Source of the DNA: Novispirillum itersonii
GTDB lineage: Bacteria; Pseudomonadota; Alphaproteobacteria; Rhodospirillales; Rhodospirillaceae
NCBI RefSeq assembly: GCF_014205675.1
Contig: NZ_JACIIX010000003.1
Span: 1-64,000 of the forward strand
DNA: 64,000 nt
Reading direction: 5' to 3'
The notes under the pieces: model-generated
What the model was told of the DNA's origin: nothing
The model's input: the letters and a program-made list of their open reading frames with translations, nothing else
Database searches by the model: none
Shown here: positions 47,649 to 57,485 of the stretch, one piece after another
Layout: each line of letters opens with the position of its first letter
Numbering within the stretch: position 1 is the first letter of the stretch
Program-made: the position numbers and the translations under genes

Positions 47649-48866
47649 TCAGCCCGCCTTTTTTCCGGCCACGGCCCGCAGCAGCGCCCGGAACAGCAGA
47701 CCACAGATCAGCCCCCAGAAGGCCGGTCCAATTCCCCACAAAGACAGGCCGGAAGCGGTGATCAGGAACGTCAGGACCGCCGGAAGCCGGTCCTCCATCT
47801 CCTGAAACCCTGCCACCGCCGCCCCGGCGAAGGCATTCATCAGCGCCAGACCGGCCACAGCCTGAATCAGCAGGGGCGGCGACTGGGAGACCAAAGCCGC
47901 CGCCGCTGCCGAAAGCACGGCCAGCCCGATATACGTCAGACCGGCCATCAGCGCGGCGATATAACGACGGTCCGGCGAAGAGGAGGCCTCCGGCCCGGCG
48001 CACAGCGCAGCGGTGATTGCAGCAAGGTTAATCGACAGACCGCCCCCAAGGGCGGACAGCATGGACCCGGCCCCGGTGCCGATAAACAGCGGGCGGGCCT
48101 CCGGGCGATATCCGTTGGCCGCCAAAATCGCCAGCCCCGGCACATTCTGCGACGCCATCGTCACCAGAAACAGCGGCAGGGCGATACCGATCACCGCGCT
48201 GCCGGTCAGGGTCGGGGTCACAAACGACAGCGCCGGGCTGAGGGATGGCGTCGCCGCCGCCACGCCGCCGGTCAGTTCCGGAAACAGCATCAGAAGCAAC
48301 GCCACCAGCACCGCCGCCGGGACCGCATACAGGCGGGAAAACACACTGATCATTGCCCATGTCACCACCACCGGCACCGCCAGCAGTGGAATGGCCTTCA
48401 GGGCGGTAAAAGGGGCCAGACACAGCGGCAACAGAATTCCCGCCAGCATCGCATTGGCGATGGAACCCGGAATCCGCTGGATCAGCGTGCCCAGCGGACG
48501 CCACAGACCGCACAGAATGATCAGGGCCCCAACCAGCAGAAAGGCCCCGACAGCCGCCGCGAAACCACCCTCCGCCACCCCGGTTGCCGCCAGCAGGGCC
48601 GCCCCCGGCGTGGTCCACGCCACACTGATCGGCTGACGCAGCCGCAGGCTGAAGTAGACCCCGGCCACCCCCATCATCAGGCAGGTGGCGGTCAGCCCGG
48701 AGGCCGCCTGAGCCGGAGTTGCCCCGACCGCCAGAAGCCCCTGCACCACCACTGCGAAAGAACTGCCGAACCCGACCAGACCGGCAATCAGACCGGTGGT
48801 GATCCCCTGAAACGACAGGGCCTGACGGAGAGACAGCGCAGAAGGCGTATGGGCAGCGGGGGTCAT
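47649..48866 (-). CDS. benE: BenE-family transporter (benzoate/H+ symporter type)
   Basis: The 405-residue membrane protein with about eleven membrane segments matches BenE. It has FQGITTGLIAGLVGFGSSFA, SVAWTTPGAALLA, RIPGSIANAMLAGILLPLCL, VTMASQNVPGLAILAANGY and the GGGLSINLAAITAALCAG region. BenE proteins import benzoate or related aromatic acids with protons; the true substrate is unknown because no aromatic catabolic genes are nearby. The start at 48866 fits the family length. It is divergent from a GntR regulator across a perfect palindrome. Confidence 0.88.
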   Translation of the reverse strand: MTPAAHTPSALSLRQALSFQGITTGLIAGLVGFGSSFAVVVQGLLAVGATPAQAASGLTATCLMMGVAGVYFSLRLRQPISVAWTTPGAALLAATGVAEGGFAAAVGAFLLVGALIILCGLWRPLGTLIQRIPGSIANAMLAGILLPLCLAPFTALKAIPLLAVPVVVTWAMISVFSRLYAVPAAVLVALLLMLFPELTGGVAAATPSLSPALSFVTPTLTGSAVIGIALPLFLVTMASQNVPGLAILAANGYRPEARPLFIGTGAGSMLSALGGGLSINLAAITAALCAGPEASSSPDRRYIAALMAGLTYIGLAVLSAAAAALVSQSPPLLIQAVAGLALMNAFAGAAVAGFQEMEDRLPAVLTFLITASGLSLWGIGPAFWGLICGLLFRALLRAVAGKKAG

Positions 48867-48970
48867 CCGGATAATCCATCGGTGAAACAGCCCCGCTCCG
48901 GCGACGGGTGCCCTTTTGCAAAAAGGCACTCCCCAGACGTCCGTCTTGCCAGAACAGCGGGATCTGTTAT

Positions 48971-48994
48971 TGTTCAATTGGATCCAATTGAACA
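48971..48994. promoter_or_regulatory. Perfect 24-base palindrome, GntR operator candidate
   Basis: The half-site TGTTCAATTGGA (48971-48982) is followed directly by its exact reverse complement (48983-48994). It lies 13 bases before the gntR start and about 105 bases from benE, between the two divergent genes. The ATTGGATCCAAT core is the right kind for an FCD-type GntR regulator. Confidence 0.75.
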
Positions 48995-49007
48995 CTTTTG
49001 GAGCATC

Positions 49008-49745
49008 ATGGCAACCCTTTTACCGGACTCCCCGGCCGCCATGACGGCGGGAACCGCAGCGCCTGCGCTGGAAACACTGATTGCCAAAGGCAAACCGCGA
49101 TACCGGACCGCAACCGAATTCGTGGAAGCCACCCTGCGGGATGGCATCCTATCGGGACAGATTCCCGGGGGGACACCGCTGCGGCAGGAAGATCTGGCCC
49201 ACCAGTTCGGCGTCAGCCGTATGCCGGTGCGGGAAGCCCTGCGCCAGCTGGAAGCCCAGGCGCTGATTGATTTCGCCCCACATAAGGGGGCCGTGGTCAC
49301 AACCATTTCCGCCGCCGATGCCGCCGATCTGTTTGCGGTCCGTCTGGCGCTGGAACCGGCAGCCCTGCGCCTGTCGCTGCCACATCTGACCCCGGAAGAC
49401 CTGCTGCGGGCAGCCGACAGCATCGCGGATATGGATGGGGAACGGGATCTGAACCGGATGGGCGATCTGAACCGCCAGTTCCATATGACCCTGTACTTCC
49501 GGGCCAACAGCCCCCGCCTTCTGGCGCTGGTGGAACAGCATATGGCCGTGTTTGACCGCTATCTGCGGTTTGAACTGGCTGCCCTTGGCTGGGATCATCT
49601 GAAGCAGGATGACCACCGCGCCCTGCTGGACGCCTGCCACGATAAGGACATCCCCCGCGCCGAAACGATCCTGACCGACCATCTCCGCTATGCGGATCAG
49701 GCGCTGCGGACATTTTTCGCCAAGCGGGACGGGCAGATCCCCTGA
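49008..49745 (+). CDS. GntR-family regulator, FCD (FadR-like) subgroup
   Basis: The 245-residue protein has an N-terminal winged helix (ILSGQIPGGTPLRQEDLAHQ, FGVSRMPVREALRQLEAQAL). The all-helical FCD effector domain has FAVRLALEPAALRLSLP, NRQFHMTLYFRANSPRL and DDHRALLDAC-HDKDIPRAE, with metal-site His and Asp residues. FCD regulators usually respond to small organic acids. It is divergent from benE and has GGAG before its ATG, so it most likely controls itself and benE. Confidence 0.92.
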   Translation: MATLLPDSPAAMTAGTAAPALETLIAKGKPRYRTATEFVEATLRDGILSGQIPGGTPLRQEDLAHQFGVSRMPVREALRQLEAQALIDFAPHKGAVVTTISAADAADLFAVRLALEPAALRLSLPHLTPEDLLRAADSIADMDGERDLNRMGDLNRQFHMTLYFRANSPRLLALVEQHMAVFDRYLRFELAALGWDHLKQDDHRALLDACHDKDIPRAETILTDHLRYADQALRTFFAKRDGQIP

Positions 49746-49772
49746 ACGGATCTCAGGGCAGGCAGACACAAA

Positions 49773-49808
49773 AAAGGGGCCCCCTGTCGCGGGAGCCCCT
49801 TTCTTTTT
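49773..49808. terminator. Bidirectional terminator between gntR and rne
   Basis: AAAGGGGC (49773-49780) pairs with GCCCCTTT (49795-49802), with further pairing inside the loop. A runs precede it and CTTTTT follows, so it can serve both converging genes. Confidence 0.85.
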
Positions 49809-49820
49809 GTCCAGATTTGC

Positions 49821-52463
49821 TTACCGGCGCCACCAGCCACGACGGGGCGGGGCATCCGGATCTTCCGGTTCCGTCACCGGCACCGGAGTCGCGGTCGGAG
49901 CGGTTTCGGCAACCGGCTCAGGCTCCCCGGCCGTCTCAATGACCACGTCATCGGCGATCGGGGCCGGAACCGCAGCGGCGTCTGCATCACCGTCAACCAC
50001 AGCACCGGTCTCCCCGGCAGGCTCATCGGCCTTGCGACGGCTGCGGCTCCTGCGGACGGGCTTCTCAGCCTCATCGGCCTCGGCCTCCGCCTTCTTCCGG
50101 CTGGGGCGACGCTTGGCCGGAGCCTTTTCCGCAACCGGAACCGTGTCTTCAGCGTCTGCACTCTGCTGCGGAGCACCGTCCTCCTCAGCCAGAACGGCCT
50201 CAGAAACAGCCGCTTCAGTTGCAGCATCCGCCGCACGCACACGCCGCACCCGGCGACGGGCCGGACGGTCAGAAAGCTTCGAAGCCACCCCGGGCTCCTC
50301 CGTTTCCACCGTCACATCGCGGTCAGCGGCCCCAACATCCGACGGCTGCTCCTCAGCGTCTTCGGTCGCAGCGGCAACGTCGTCACCGGCAGCCTCATCC
50401 CCGGCGAAACCGGCTTCACCGTTTCCGTTACGGCGGCGACGGCGGCCACCGCGGCGGGACCGGCGACGGCGGCCACCCTCACGGCCATCCTCAGAGGCAA
50501 AGTCCTCAGACCCACCCTCAGAGGCCTCGACAGCATCGCTGTCATCGCCTTCTCCATCGGCCAGCTCAGCCCCTTCGGAGTCGTCGGCCTCATCGCCTTC
50601 TTCCCCGTCAGCGCGGATGCCATCGCTGCCAGCCTCGTCGTTCTCACCCCGACGCCGACGCTTACGGCGCTTGCGGCGGCGCTTGCCGTCCCCGTCACGG
50701 CTGCCGTTTTCGTTATCGGAACGGGCCTCCGAGGTCTCTTCCACCTCAACGGCTTCAAGGACTTCAACCTCGTCAACCGGATCCTCTTCGACAAAGTCAT
50801 CATCGGGATCATACGGCAGCGGAGCCGGCATTTCCGGCACCGGCAGCGGATTGTCCGCCTTGACGCGGTCCATCCGGTAATCCGGGGCAATCAGGCTGTC
50901 ATCGCCACGCAGGAAGGCCTGAAGGCCATAGCGGGCCTCAATCTCATCCAGCGTCTTGCGCTTGTTGTTCAGCACATACAGCGCCACCGGGGTGGCGACA
51001 TGCACGGTGATTTCCGAGGAGCGGCGCCGCACGCCTTCTTCCTCGATCACACGCAGGATCTGCACCGCCGCGCTTTCCACCGAGCGGACCATGCCGGTCC
51101 CGGCGCAGTGCGGGCAGGTGTGGAAGCTGGTTTCCATCAGCGACGGACGCAGGCGCTGACGCGACAGTTCCAGCAGGCCGAAGTGGCTGATCCGGCCCAG
51201 CTGGATCCGGGCCCGGTCCTGCTTCAGGGCATCCTTCAGACGCCGTTCCACCGCCGCATTGTTCTTCGACTCTTCCATATCGATGAAGTCGATGACAATC
51301 AGCCCGGCCAGATCGCGCAGGCGCAGCTGGCGGGCGATTTCCTCGGCCGCCTCAAGATTGGTCTTGAGGGCGGTTTCCTCGATGTGGCGTTCTTTGGTGG
51401 ACCGGCCGGAATTGACGTCAATCGCCACCAGCGCTTCGGTCTGGTTGATGACGATATAGCCGCCGGACTTCAGCTGCACCGTCGGGCTGTGCATCGCATC
51501 CAGCTGATTGTCCACCTGATAGCGGTGGTACAGCGGCATGGTCGGATCGCGGTACGGCTGCACCTTCTTGGCGTGGCTCGGCGTCAGGATCTTCATGAAA
51601 TCCTTGGCGGTCCGGTAGCCCTCATCCCCATCCACCAGCACCTCTTCAATATCAGAGGTGTAGATGTCGCGGATCGCCCGCTTGATCAGGTTGCCTTCCT
51701 CGTGGATCAGGGCCGGGGCCCGCGACTCCATCGTGGTTTCCCGGATCTGGGTCCAGGTGCGGATCAGGTATTCATAGTCACGCTTGATCTCGGCCTTGGA
51801 CCGTTCCTGACCGGCAGTGCGCAGGATGACCGCCATCTGCGACGGCACATCCAGTTCGTGCATCACCTGCTTCAGGCGCTTGCGGTCGGCGGCATTGGTG
51901 ATCTTGCGCGACACCCCGCCGCCCTTGGCGGTGTTGGGCATCAGCACGCAATAGCGCCCGGCGAGGGACAGATAGGTGGTCAGAGCCGCGCCCTTGTTGC
52001 CACGCTCTTCCTTCACCACCTGCACCAGCATGATCTGGCGGCGCTTGATGACTTCCTGAATCTTGTAATTGCGGGAGATATAGGACTTCCCGCGGGACCG
52101 CGGGGCCATTTCCTCGGGATCATCACCGCCCAGGGTCTCGACGTCGTCGCCGTCGTCATCGCCGTCATCGGCATGACTGTCCGCTTCCGCCTGTAGCAGG
52201 GCCTGACGGTCAGCCATCGGGATCTGGTAATAATCGGGGTGAATTTCGCTGAACGCGAGGAACCCGTGGCGGTTGCCGCCATACTCTACAAAGGCCGCCT
52301 GAAGCGACGGCTCGACCCGGACAACCTTGGCGAGGTAGACATTGCCCTTCAGCTGTTTCTTGGTCGAGGTTTCAACATCAAACTGTTCGAGACGGGTTCC
52401 ATTGACCACCACGACCCGGGTTTCTTCCGGGTGGGTAGCATCCATAAGCATGCGCTTGGCCAT
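49821..52463 (-). CDS. rne: Ribonuclease E/G
   Basis: The 880-residue endonuclease of mRNA decay and rRNA processing has an S1 domain at about 36-150, interrupted by an acidic insert (about 96-118), as in alphaproteobacterial RNase E. The 5'-sensor and DNase I-like domains follow. Catalytic Asp residues lie in ALVAIDVNSGRS and LIVIDFIDMEES. The zinc-link motif is CPHC in SFHTCPHCAGTG. Residues after about 540 form a long low-complexity tail alternating acidic blocks with arginine-rich blocks such as RRRSRRGGRRRRRNG, the likely RNA- and degradosome-binding scaffold. Confidence 0.97.
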   Translation of the reverse strand: MAKRMLMDATHPEETRVVVVNGTRLEQFDVETSTKKQLKGNVYLAKVVRVEPSLQAAFVEYGGNRHGFLAFSEIHPDYYQIPMADRQALLQAEADSHADDGDDDGDDVETLGGDDPEEMAPRSRGKSYISRNYKIQEVIKRRQIMLVQVVKEERGNKGAALTTYLSLAGRYCVLMPNTAKGGGVSRKITNAADRKRLKQVMHELDVPSQMAVILRTAGQERSKAEIKRDYEYLIRTWTQIRETTMESRAPALIHEEGNLIKRAIRDIYTSDIEEVLVDGDEGYRTAKDFMKILTPSHAKKVQPYRDPTMPLYHRYQVDNQLDAMHSPTVQLKSGGYIVINQTEALVAIDVNSGRSTKERHIEETALKTNLEAAEEIARQLRLRDLAGLIVIDFIDMEESKNNAAVERRLKDALKQDRARIQLGRISHFGLLELSRQRLRPSLMETSFHTCPHCAGTGMVRSVESAAVQILRVIEEEGVRRRSSEITVHVATPVALYVLNNKRKTLDEIEARYGLQAFLRGDDSLIAPDYRMDRVKADNPLPVPEMPAPLPYDPDDDFVEEDPVDEVEVLEAVEVEETSEARSDNENGSRDGDGKRRRKRRKRRRRGENDEAGSDGIRADGEEGDEADDSEGAELADGEGDDSDAVEASEGGSEDFASEDGREGGRRRRSRRGGRRRRRNGNGEAGFAGDEAAGDDVAAATEDAEEQPSDVGAADRDVTVETEEPGVASKLSDRPARRRVRRVRAADAATEAAVSEAVLAEEDGAPQQSADAEDTVPVAEKAPAKRRPSRKKAEAEADEAEKPVRRSRSRRKADEPAGETGAVVDGDADAAAVPAPIADDVVIETAGEPEPVAETAPTATPVPVTEPEDPDAPPRRGWWRR

Positions 52464-53222
52464 AAGCCTTGAGACTCCATTGCATCCCCGGCCGGGACAG
52501 GCCTCGGCGCCGGGGGCAGGTCATGACAGAAAGGCCCATGGCGCCAGGCTTCCCGCCCGTCGGCCGCCGGAAAGCGCCGGACACGCCGCAAAATGCGACT
52601 TCAGGTCCGGTCTTCGGCGCGACAGAAAGGGACAGCGGCTGCACGTGGGCCTCAAATTTCACAGGGTTGCCGAATAGGTCTCCAACCGATCTCCCCCACC
52701 GGGCACACAGGGGCCGAGACAGGGAGAACCGCCGGATCTCCGAAAAAGAGTCATTCAGAAACAAAGGGTTTCCGGACAGACTGTACAGGGAGACACCAAC
52801 GGTGGGTGGCGACGGGAATTCGCTTTATAACCATAACGGTCGGGGGCCATCGGCACAACAGTTTGTTGCCCGCAAATCGACCGCATGGCCTTAATCGCCG
52901 TCTTTTTTTGCATTGCCGTCAAAAGCTGAGTCTTTTCACCCCGCTCCGCCCCCCTTCGCGGTTGAAACGGCGGACGCTTTGGTCCAGATTGGCCCTGATT
53001 TGGCGGCAGTCAGCCCCGGCACCGGACCTCTGGTCTGCCACCGGGATGTTGGCCGGGCTGTTGGGATGATCCGGTCCGGATGCCGGCCCCGTTGCGGGGC
53101 ACCGGCCATTCCCGTCCCCCGACGGACCGCCGTCCGACAGCCCGACGGGCCTCCGTCCGACAGATTGAAGACACACCTTGAAGACACACCGGCAGACCTT
53201 GTCCTGAAGAACCCGCTTGCCC
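52464..53222. other. Long gene-free region between rne and the amidase gene
   Basis: This 759-base divergent gap contains no frame I can support. It holds a candidate rne promoter at 52830-52858, implying an rne leader of about 360 bases. Long leaders are used for RNase E autoregulation in enterobacteria. Near the amidase gene a 13-base unit TTGAAGACACACC is repeated in tandem (53165-53190). A 105-residue open frame at 52913-53230 has no family features. Confidence 0.5.
52830..52858 (-). promoter_or_regulatory. Candidate rne promoter
   Basis: On the minus strand TTGTGC (complement of 52853-52858), 17 bases and TATGGT (complement of 52830-52835). A nearby TATAAA offers an alternative -10. Confidence 0.4.
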
Positions 53223-54704
53223 ATGGCTGATCACCGCTTTCCCGACACCCGGACCCGCCGCCGGATGCTGCGTCGCCTTCCGTCCGCCCTGCGGACCGGA
53301 CCGGATATGCCATCCTGCCCGACGGAGCCCCCGGTACGCCCCCGGCTGGCGGCGCTGACCGGCGTGTCACGCCGGGCGGTTCTGGCCGGGCTGGCCGGAC
53401 TGGGCAGCCTGATAGCCTTGCCCCGGACCGGCTTTGCCGTGCCGCAGGCGATGGATGTCCGTCTGGGCAAGCCGACCCCGGATGTCACCCGCGTGGTGGT
53501 CGATGTGTCAGAGGACATGCGGTTCAGCCTGTATACTCTGGCCGACCCCAACCGCATCATCGTCGACCTGCCGGAAGTGGACTGGAAACTGAGCCGTGAC
53601 GGCGTGTTCGGCGGCAGCGGGATTGTCCGCGCCATGCGCTACGGGCTGTTCCAGAGCGGAAATTCCCGCATGGTTCTGGATCTCGCCAGCCCGGCCCAGA
53701 TCAAGCAGGCCTTCATGTTGCCCCCCAACGAAGGCGGCGGCTGGCGGCTGGTGATCGACCTCCAGGCCACGACGCCGGAACTGTTTGCCACCACCGCCGG
53801 ACCGGAACACCGGATCGGCAGCTTCCGCCCGGCCGCCCAGACCGTGACGGAACCGACCCCGGTCTCTCAACCGGACGGACACAGCGGCAAACCCCCGGCC
53901 AAGGGCAAGGACACCCCGCAGCAGGAAGCCTCTCTGCGGTCCCCTGATCCCCGCGCCGATGCCGCCGCCGCCGACAAGACCCCGCCGAAAGGCAAGCCGC
54001 GCCCCGGCGCCAAGCCGGTGATCGTGCTGGACCCCGGCCATGGCGGGATCGACCCCGGTGCCATCGGCGTCTCCGGCGTGTTTGAAAAGAACATCACGCT
54101 GGCCGCCGCCAAGGAATTCCGCGATATCATCGCCGCTTCCGGGCGCTATGACGTCCGCCTGACCCGCGACACCGACACCTTCCTTCAGCTGCGGGAACGG
54201 ATGGCGATTGGCCGGAAGTATGGGGCCTCGCTGTTCGTGTCGATCCATGCCGACACCGGGGCCCGCCCCAACGTGAAGGGTCTGTCAATCTACACCCTGT
54301 CTGAAAAGTCTTCCGACGCCGAGGCCGCCGCCCTCGCCGACAAGGAAAACAAGGCTGACATCATCGCCGGGATCGACCTCAGTCACGAAAGTGCTGAGGT
54401 CACCAACATTCTGATCGAGCTGGCGCAGCGGGAAACCATGAACATCTCGTCACGGATCGCCGATACGATCATCGACGAACTGCGCCGGGAAGTGACCCTG
54501 CTGCCGCGCTCCCACCGTTTTGCCGGATTTGCGGTGCTGAAGGCGCCGGATGTGCCCTCGGTTCTGGTCGAAATGGGCTATCTGTCCAATCCGGAAGAGG
54601 AAAAGCTGCTTCAGACCGCCGCCTACCGCGCCAAACTCGGGCGGTCGCTGCTGCGGGCCATTGACCGGCACTTTACAAACGGGCAAAAGGCCAGTCGGAC
54701 CTGA
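53223..54704 (+). CDS. amiC: N-acetylmuramoyl-L-alanine amidase (AMIN + Amidase_3)
   Basis: The 493-residue exported enzyme has a twin-arginine-like signal (SRRAVLAGLAGLGSLIALP) near residue 55, as in E. coli AmiA and AmiC. An AMIN domain follows (about 80-185), then a Pro/Lys-rich linker. The zinc amidase has VIVLDPGHGGIDPGAIG, VFEKNITL, FVSIHADTGARPN and VLVEMGYLSNPEEE, with the His-Glu-His ligands and catalytic Glu. It cleaves the lactyl-peptide bond of peptidoglycan during cell separation. It is 124 bases upstream of the PBP1A gene. Confidence 0.95.
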   Translation: MADHRFPDTRTRRRMLRRLPSALRTGPDMPSCPTEPPVRPRLAALTGVSRRAVLAGLAGLGSLIALPRTGFAVPQAMDVRLGKPTPDVTRVVVDVSEDMRFSLYTLADPNRIIVDLPEVDWKLSRDGVFGGSGIVRAMRYGLFQSGNSRMVLDLASPAQIKQAFMLPPNEGGGWRLVIDLQATTPELFATTAGPEHRIGSFRPAAQTVTEPTPVSQPDGHSGKPPAKGKDTPQQEASLRSPDPRADAAAADKTPPKGKPRPGAKPVIVLDPGHGGIDPGAIGVSGVFEKNITLAAAKEFRDIIAASGRYDVRLTRDTDTFLQLRERMAIGRKYGASLFVSIHADTGARPNVKGLSIYTLSEKSSDAEAAALADKENKADIIAGIDLSHESAEVTNILIELAQRETMNISSRIADTIIDELRREVTLLPRSHRFAGFAVLKAPDVPSVLVEMGYLSNPEEEKLLQTAAYRAKLGRSLLRAIDRHFTNGQKASRT

Positions 54705-54827
54705 TGCCCCGCCGCTGACGCGGCGTGTTCTTTCGTCTTCATGACCGGCTGCCCGTTCATCACCCCTGCCGGGCGGATGCGGTGGCCTTCTCTGCTTTGG
54801 TCACAGCCTGAGGGTAAGGATACTCGG

Positions 54828-57374
54828 ATGCTCAGGGGTTTCGCCGTTCTGCTCAGCCTGCTGTTTCTGGGCATCGTTGCCGCCGTCGCCGTCATCGGCG
54901 GCGTGTTCTGGCATTATGGCCGCAGCCTGCCCGATTACCGGCAGCTGGCAGATTATCAGCCCCCGGTCACCACCCGCCTGTATGCGGGCGACGGCCGCCT
55001 GATGACCGAATACGCCGTGGAAAAGCGCGTCTTTGTGCCGATTGATGCCATTCCGCGCCGGATCCTTGACGCCTTCCTGTCAGCAGAAGACAAAAACTTC
55101 TATCAGCATCAGGGGCTGGATCCGACCGGCCTGATCCGCGCCATCGCCGTCAATGCCCGCAACATGGGCTCTGACCGCCGCCCGGTCGGGGCATCGACCA
55201 TCACCCAGCAGGTCGCCAAGAACTTCCTGCTGACCAACGAAGTGTCGATCGAGCGCAAGATCAAGGAAGCGATCCTCGCCCTGCGGATTGAGCAGTCCTT
55301 CAGCAAGGACCATATCCTTGAGCTGTATCTGAACGAAATCTACCTCGGCTTCGGGTCCTACGGCGTTGCCTCCGCCGCCCTGAACTATTTCAACAAATCG
55401 CTCGATCAGCTGACCGTCGCCGAGGCCGCCTATCTGGCCGCCGTCCCCAAAGCGCCGAACAACTACCACCCGGTGCGCAAGCATGACGCCGCGGTGGAAC
55501 GCCGCAACTGGGTCGTCGACCGGATGCTGGAAAACGGCTACATCTCCGTCGCCGATGCCGATGCGGCCCGCAACGAGCCGTTGCAGGTCCGCGAGCGGGA
55601 TGAGACCGAATACGTCCACGGCGGAGAATTCTTCTCGGAAGAAGTCCGCCGTCAGGTGGTCGCCGGATACGGCGAGGCATCGCTGTACAAGGGCGGCCTG
55701 ACCGTCCGCACCACCCTTGACCCGACCTATCAGGGCTATGCCGAAAAAGCCCTGCAAAAGGGCCTGATCGAATACGACCGCCGCCACGGCTGGCGCGGCC
55801 CGGTGGCGACCATGGGGGATCTGTCCTCGTGGAAGGCCATGCTGGGCTCCATCGCCGCCCCCAAAGGCACCCCGGAGCGCTGGGGCCTTGCCGTGGTCCT
55901 GAAGACCGGCAAGGATGCCTCGATCGGTTTCGTCAATGGCAGCACCGCCACCATCCCCTATGAACACCTGAAATGGGCCCGCCCGCATCTGCCGGACCAG
56001 CGGACCGGGGCAGAACCGAAATCCGCCGCCGATGTCCTGAAGGCCGGGGATGTGGTGCTGGTCTCCGACACCGGCAAGCCGGGCCAGTACGCGCTGGAAC
56101 AGATGCCCGACGTTGACGGGGCAATGGTGGCGATGGATCCGCACACCGGCCGCGTTCTGGCCATGGCCGGTGGCTTCTCGGCGGAACGGTCGGAATTCAA
56201 CCGTGCCACACAGGCCCTGCGTCAGCCCGGCTCGTCGTTCAAGCCGTTCGTCTATCTGGCCGCGCTGGACTCCGGGTTCACCCCGTCAACGCTGGTGATG
56301 GACGCCCCGTTTGTCTACGATCAGGGTCCCGGCCTGCCGCCATGGAAGCCGAAGAACTATTCCGGGGACTACCTTGGCCCGACCACCCTGCGGGTCGGGA
56401 TCGAAAAGTCCCGTAACCTGATGACCGCCCGTCTGGCACAGGCCATCGGCATGAACCGGGTGGCGCAGATGGCGGAACTGTTTGGCATCGACAAGAACTT
56501 CCCGCGCTTCCTCGCCGCCTCGCTGGGGGCCGGGGAAACCACCGTCATGCGGATGAGCACCGCCTATTCCATGCTGGCAAACGGCGGCCGCCGCATCACC
56601 CCGACCCTGATCGACCGCATTCAGGACCGCACCGGCAAGACCGTCTACAAGCATGACGCCCGCCAGTGCGAAGCCTGCAACAACACCTTCTGGACCGGGC
56701 AGGGGATGCCGGAAATCCCGGACAGCCGCGAACAGATCCTTGATCCGCGCAGCATCTACCAGATCGTCCATATCATGGAAGGGGTGGTGCAGTACGGGAC
56801 AGCCACCCGCCTGAAAGTCCTGAACGTGCCGATGGCCGGGAAAACCGGGACCACCAATGACAGCGTTGACACCTGGTTCATGGGCTTTACCCCTGATCTG
56901 GTGGTCGGCGTGTTCGTCGGCTTTGACGAACCGCGCTCCCTCGGCCGCAAGGAAACCGGTACCTCCACGGCGCTGCCGGTGTTTCAGGCCTTCATGACCG
57001 ATGCCCTGAAAGGCAAGCCGGTGCGTCCGTTCGCGGTGCCGCGCGGCATCCAATTCATCCGGGTGGACCACCGCACCGGGCGGATCGCGCAGGCCGGGGA
57101 CAGTGATGTGGTCTACGAGGCCTTCAAGGTTGGCAACACCGCCGGGTTTACCCCGTCGCCGGTGATTGACGGTTCCGCCCCGATTGATGGCGCTCTCGGC
57201 ACCGACGGCAGCGGTGACATCATGACCGAAGAAGACGGCCTCGGCCCGGCAGATGTCTACCGTGATCCGGCGGGCAACACCGCGGCCCCGGCCCCCAACC
57301 CGTTCGCCACCGGGCTGTCACAGCCACCGGCGGCCACCCCGTCCGCGACGCCGCAGGCCGGGGGCCTGTACTGA
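54828..57374 (+). CDS. mrcA: Penicillin-binding protein 1A
   Basis: The 848-residue bifunctional peptidoglycan synthase has an N-terminal membrane anchor at about 7-28. The GT51 transglycosylase has AEDKNFYQHQGLDP with catalytic Glu87, GASTITQQVAKNF and LNEIYLG. An OB-like insert follows. The transpeptidase has S469-S-F-K, SRN and AGKTGTTNDSVDTWF. The extended C-terminal tail is Pro/Ala-rich and disordered. The start at 54828 has AAGGA upstream. The order amidase, PBP1A, prfB is conserved in alphaproteobacteria. Confidence 0.97.
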   Translation: MLRGFAVLLSLLFLGIVAAVAVIGGVFWHYGRSLPDYRQLADYQPPVTTRLYAGDGRLMTEYAVEKRVFVPIDAIPRRILDAFLSAEDKNFYQHQGLDPTGLIRAIAVNARNMGSDRRPVGASTITQQVAKNFLLTNEVSIERKIKEAILALRIEQSFSKDHILELYLNEIYLGFGSYGVASAALNYFNKSLDQLTVAEAAYLAAVPKAPNNYHPVRKHDAAVERRNWVVDRMLENGYISVADADAARNEPLQVRERDETEYVHGGEFFSEEVRRQVVAGYGEASLYKGGLTVRTTLDPTYQGYAEKALQKGLIEYDRRHGWRGPVATMGDLSSWKAMLGSIAAPKGTPERWGLAVVLKTGKDASIGFVNGSTATIPYEHLKWARPHLPDQRTGAEPKSAADVLKAGDVVLVSDTGKPGQYALEQMPDVDGAMVAMDPHTGRVLAMAGGFSAERSEFNRATQALRQPGSSFKPFVYLAALDSGFTPSTLVMDAPFVYDQGPGLPPWKPKNYSGDYLGPTTLRVGIEKSRNLMTARLAQAIGMNRVAQMAELFGIDKNFPRFLAASLGAGETTVMRMSTAYSMLANGGRRITPTLIDRIQDRTGKTVYKHDARQCEACNNTFWTGQGMPEIPDSREQILDPRSIYQIVHIMEGVVQYGTATRLKVLNVPMAGKTGTTNDSVDTWFMGFTPDLVVGVFVGFDEPRSLGRKETGTSTALPVFQAFMTDALKGKPVRPFAVPRGIQFIRVDHRTGRIAQAGDSDVVYEAFKVGNTAGFTPSPVIDGSAPIDGALGTDGSGDIMTEEDGLGPADVYRDPAGNTAAPAPNPFATGLSQPPAATPSATPQAGGLY

Positions 57375-57402
57375 TTATCCTGCCCCGCTGACCGGACGCG
57401 GT

Positions 57403-57432
57403 CCCTGCCCTTGGCTGTTGCCAGCGGCAGGG
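57403..57432 (+). other. Long hairpin between mrcA and prfB
   Basis: CCCTGCC (57403-57409) pairs with GGCAGGG (57426-57432), with an inner stem TGGC-TGTT-GCCA. A T tract occurs only about 20 bases later, so it may be a partial terminator or mRNA processing element. Confidence 0.45.
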
Positions 57433-57485
57433 ATCCGGCCTAAAACCGGGGTTCGTTTTTTGCCCCTGCACGCCAAGAGGACCTG

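Noticed and set aside
47598..49007. Extended N-terminus of the GntR regulator
   Set aside because: The frame upstream of 49008 is antisense to benE and crosses the palindrome; the start at 49008 has GGAG and matches the family.
52913..53230. 105-codon frame upstream of the amidase gene
   Set aside because: No ribosome-binding site, no family motif, Pro/Arg-rich composition and it runs into the amidase start.
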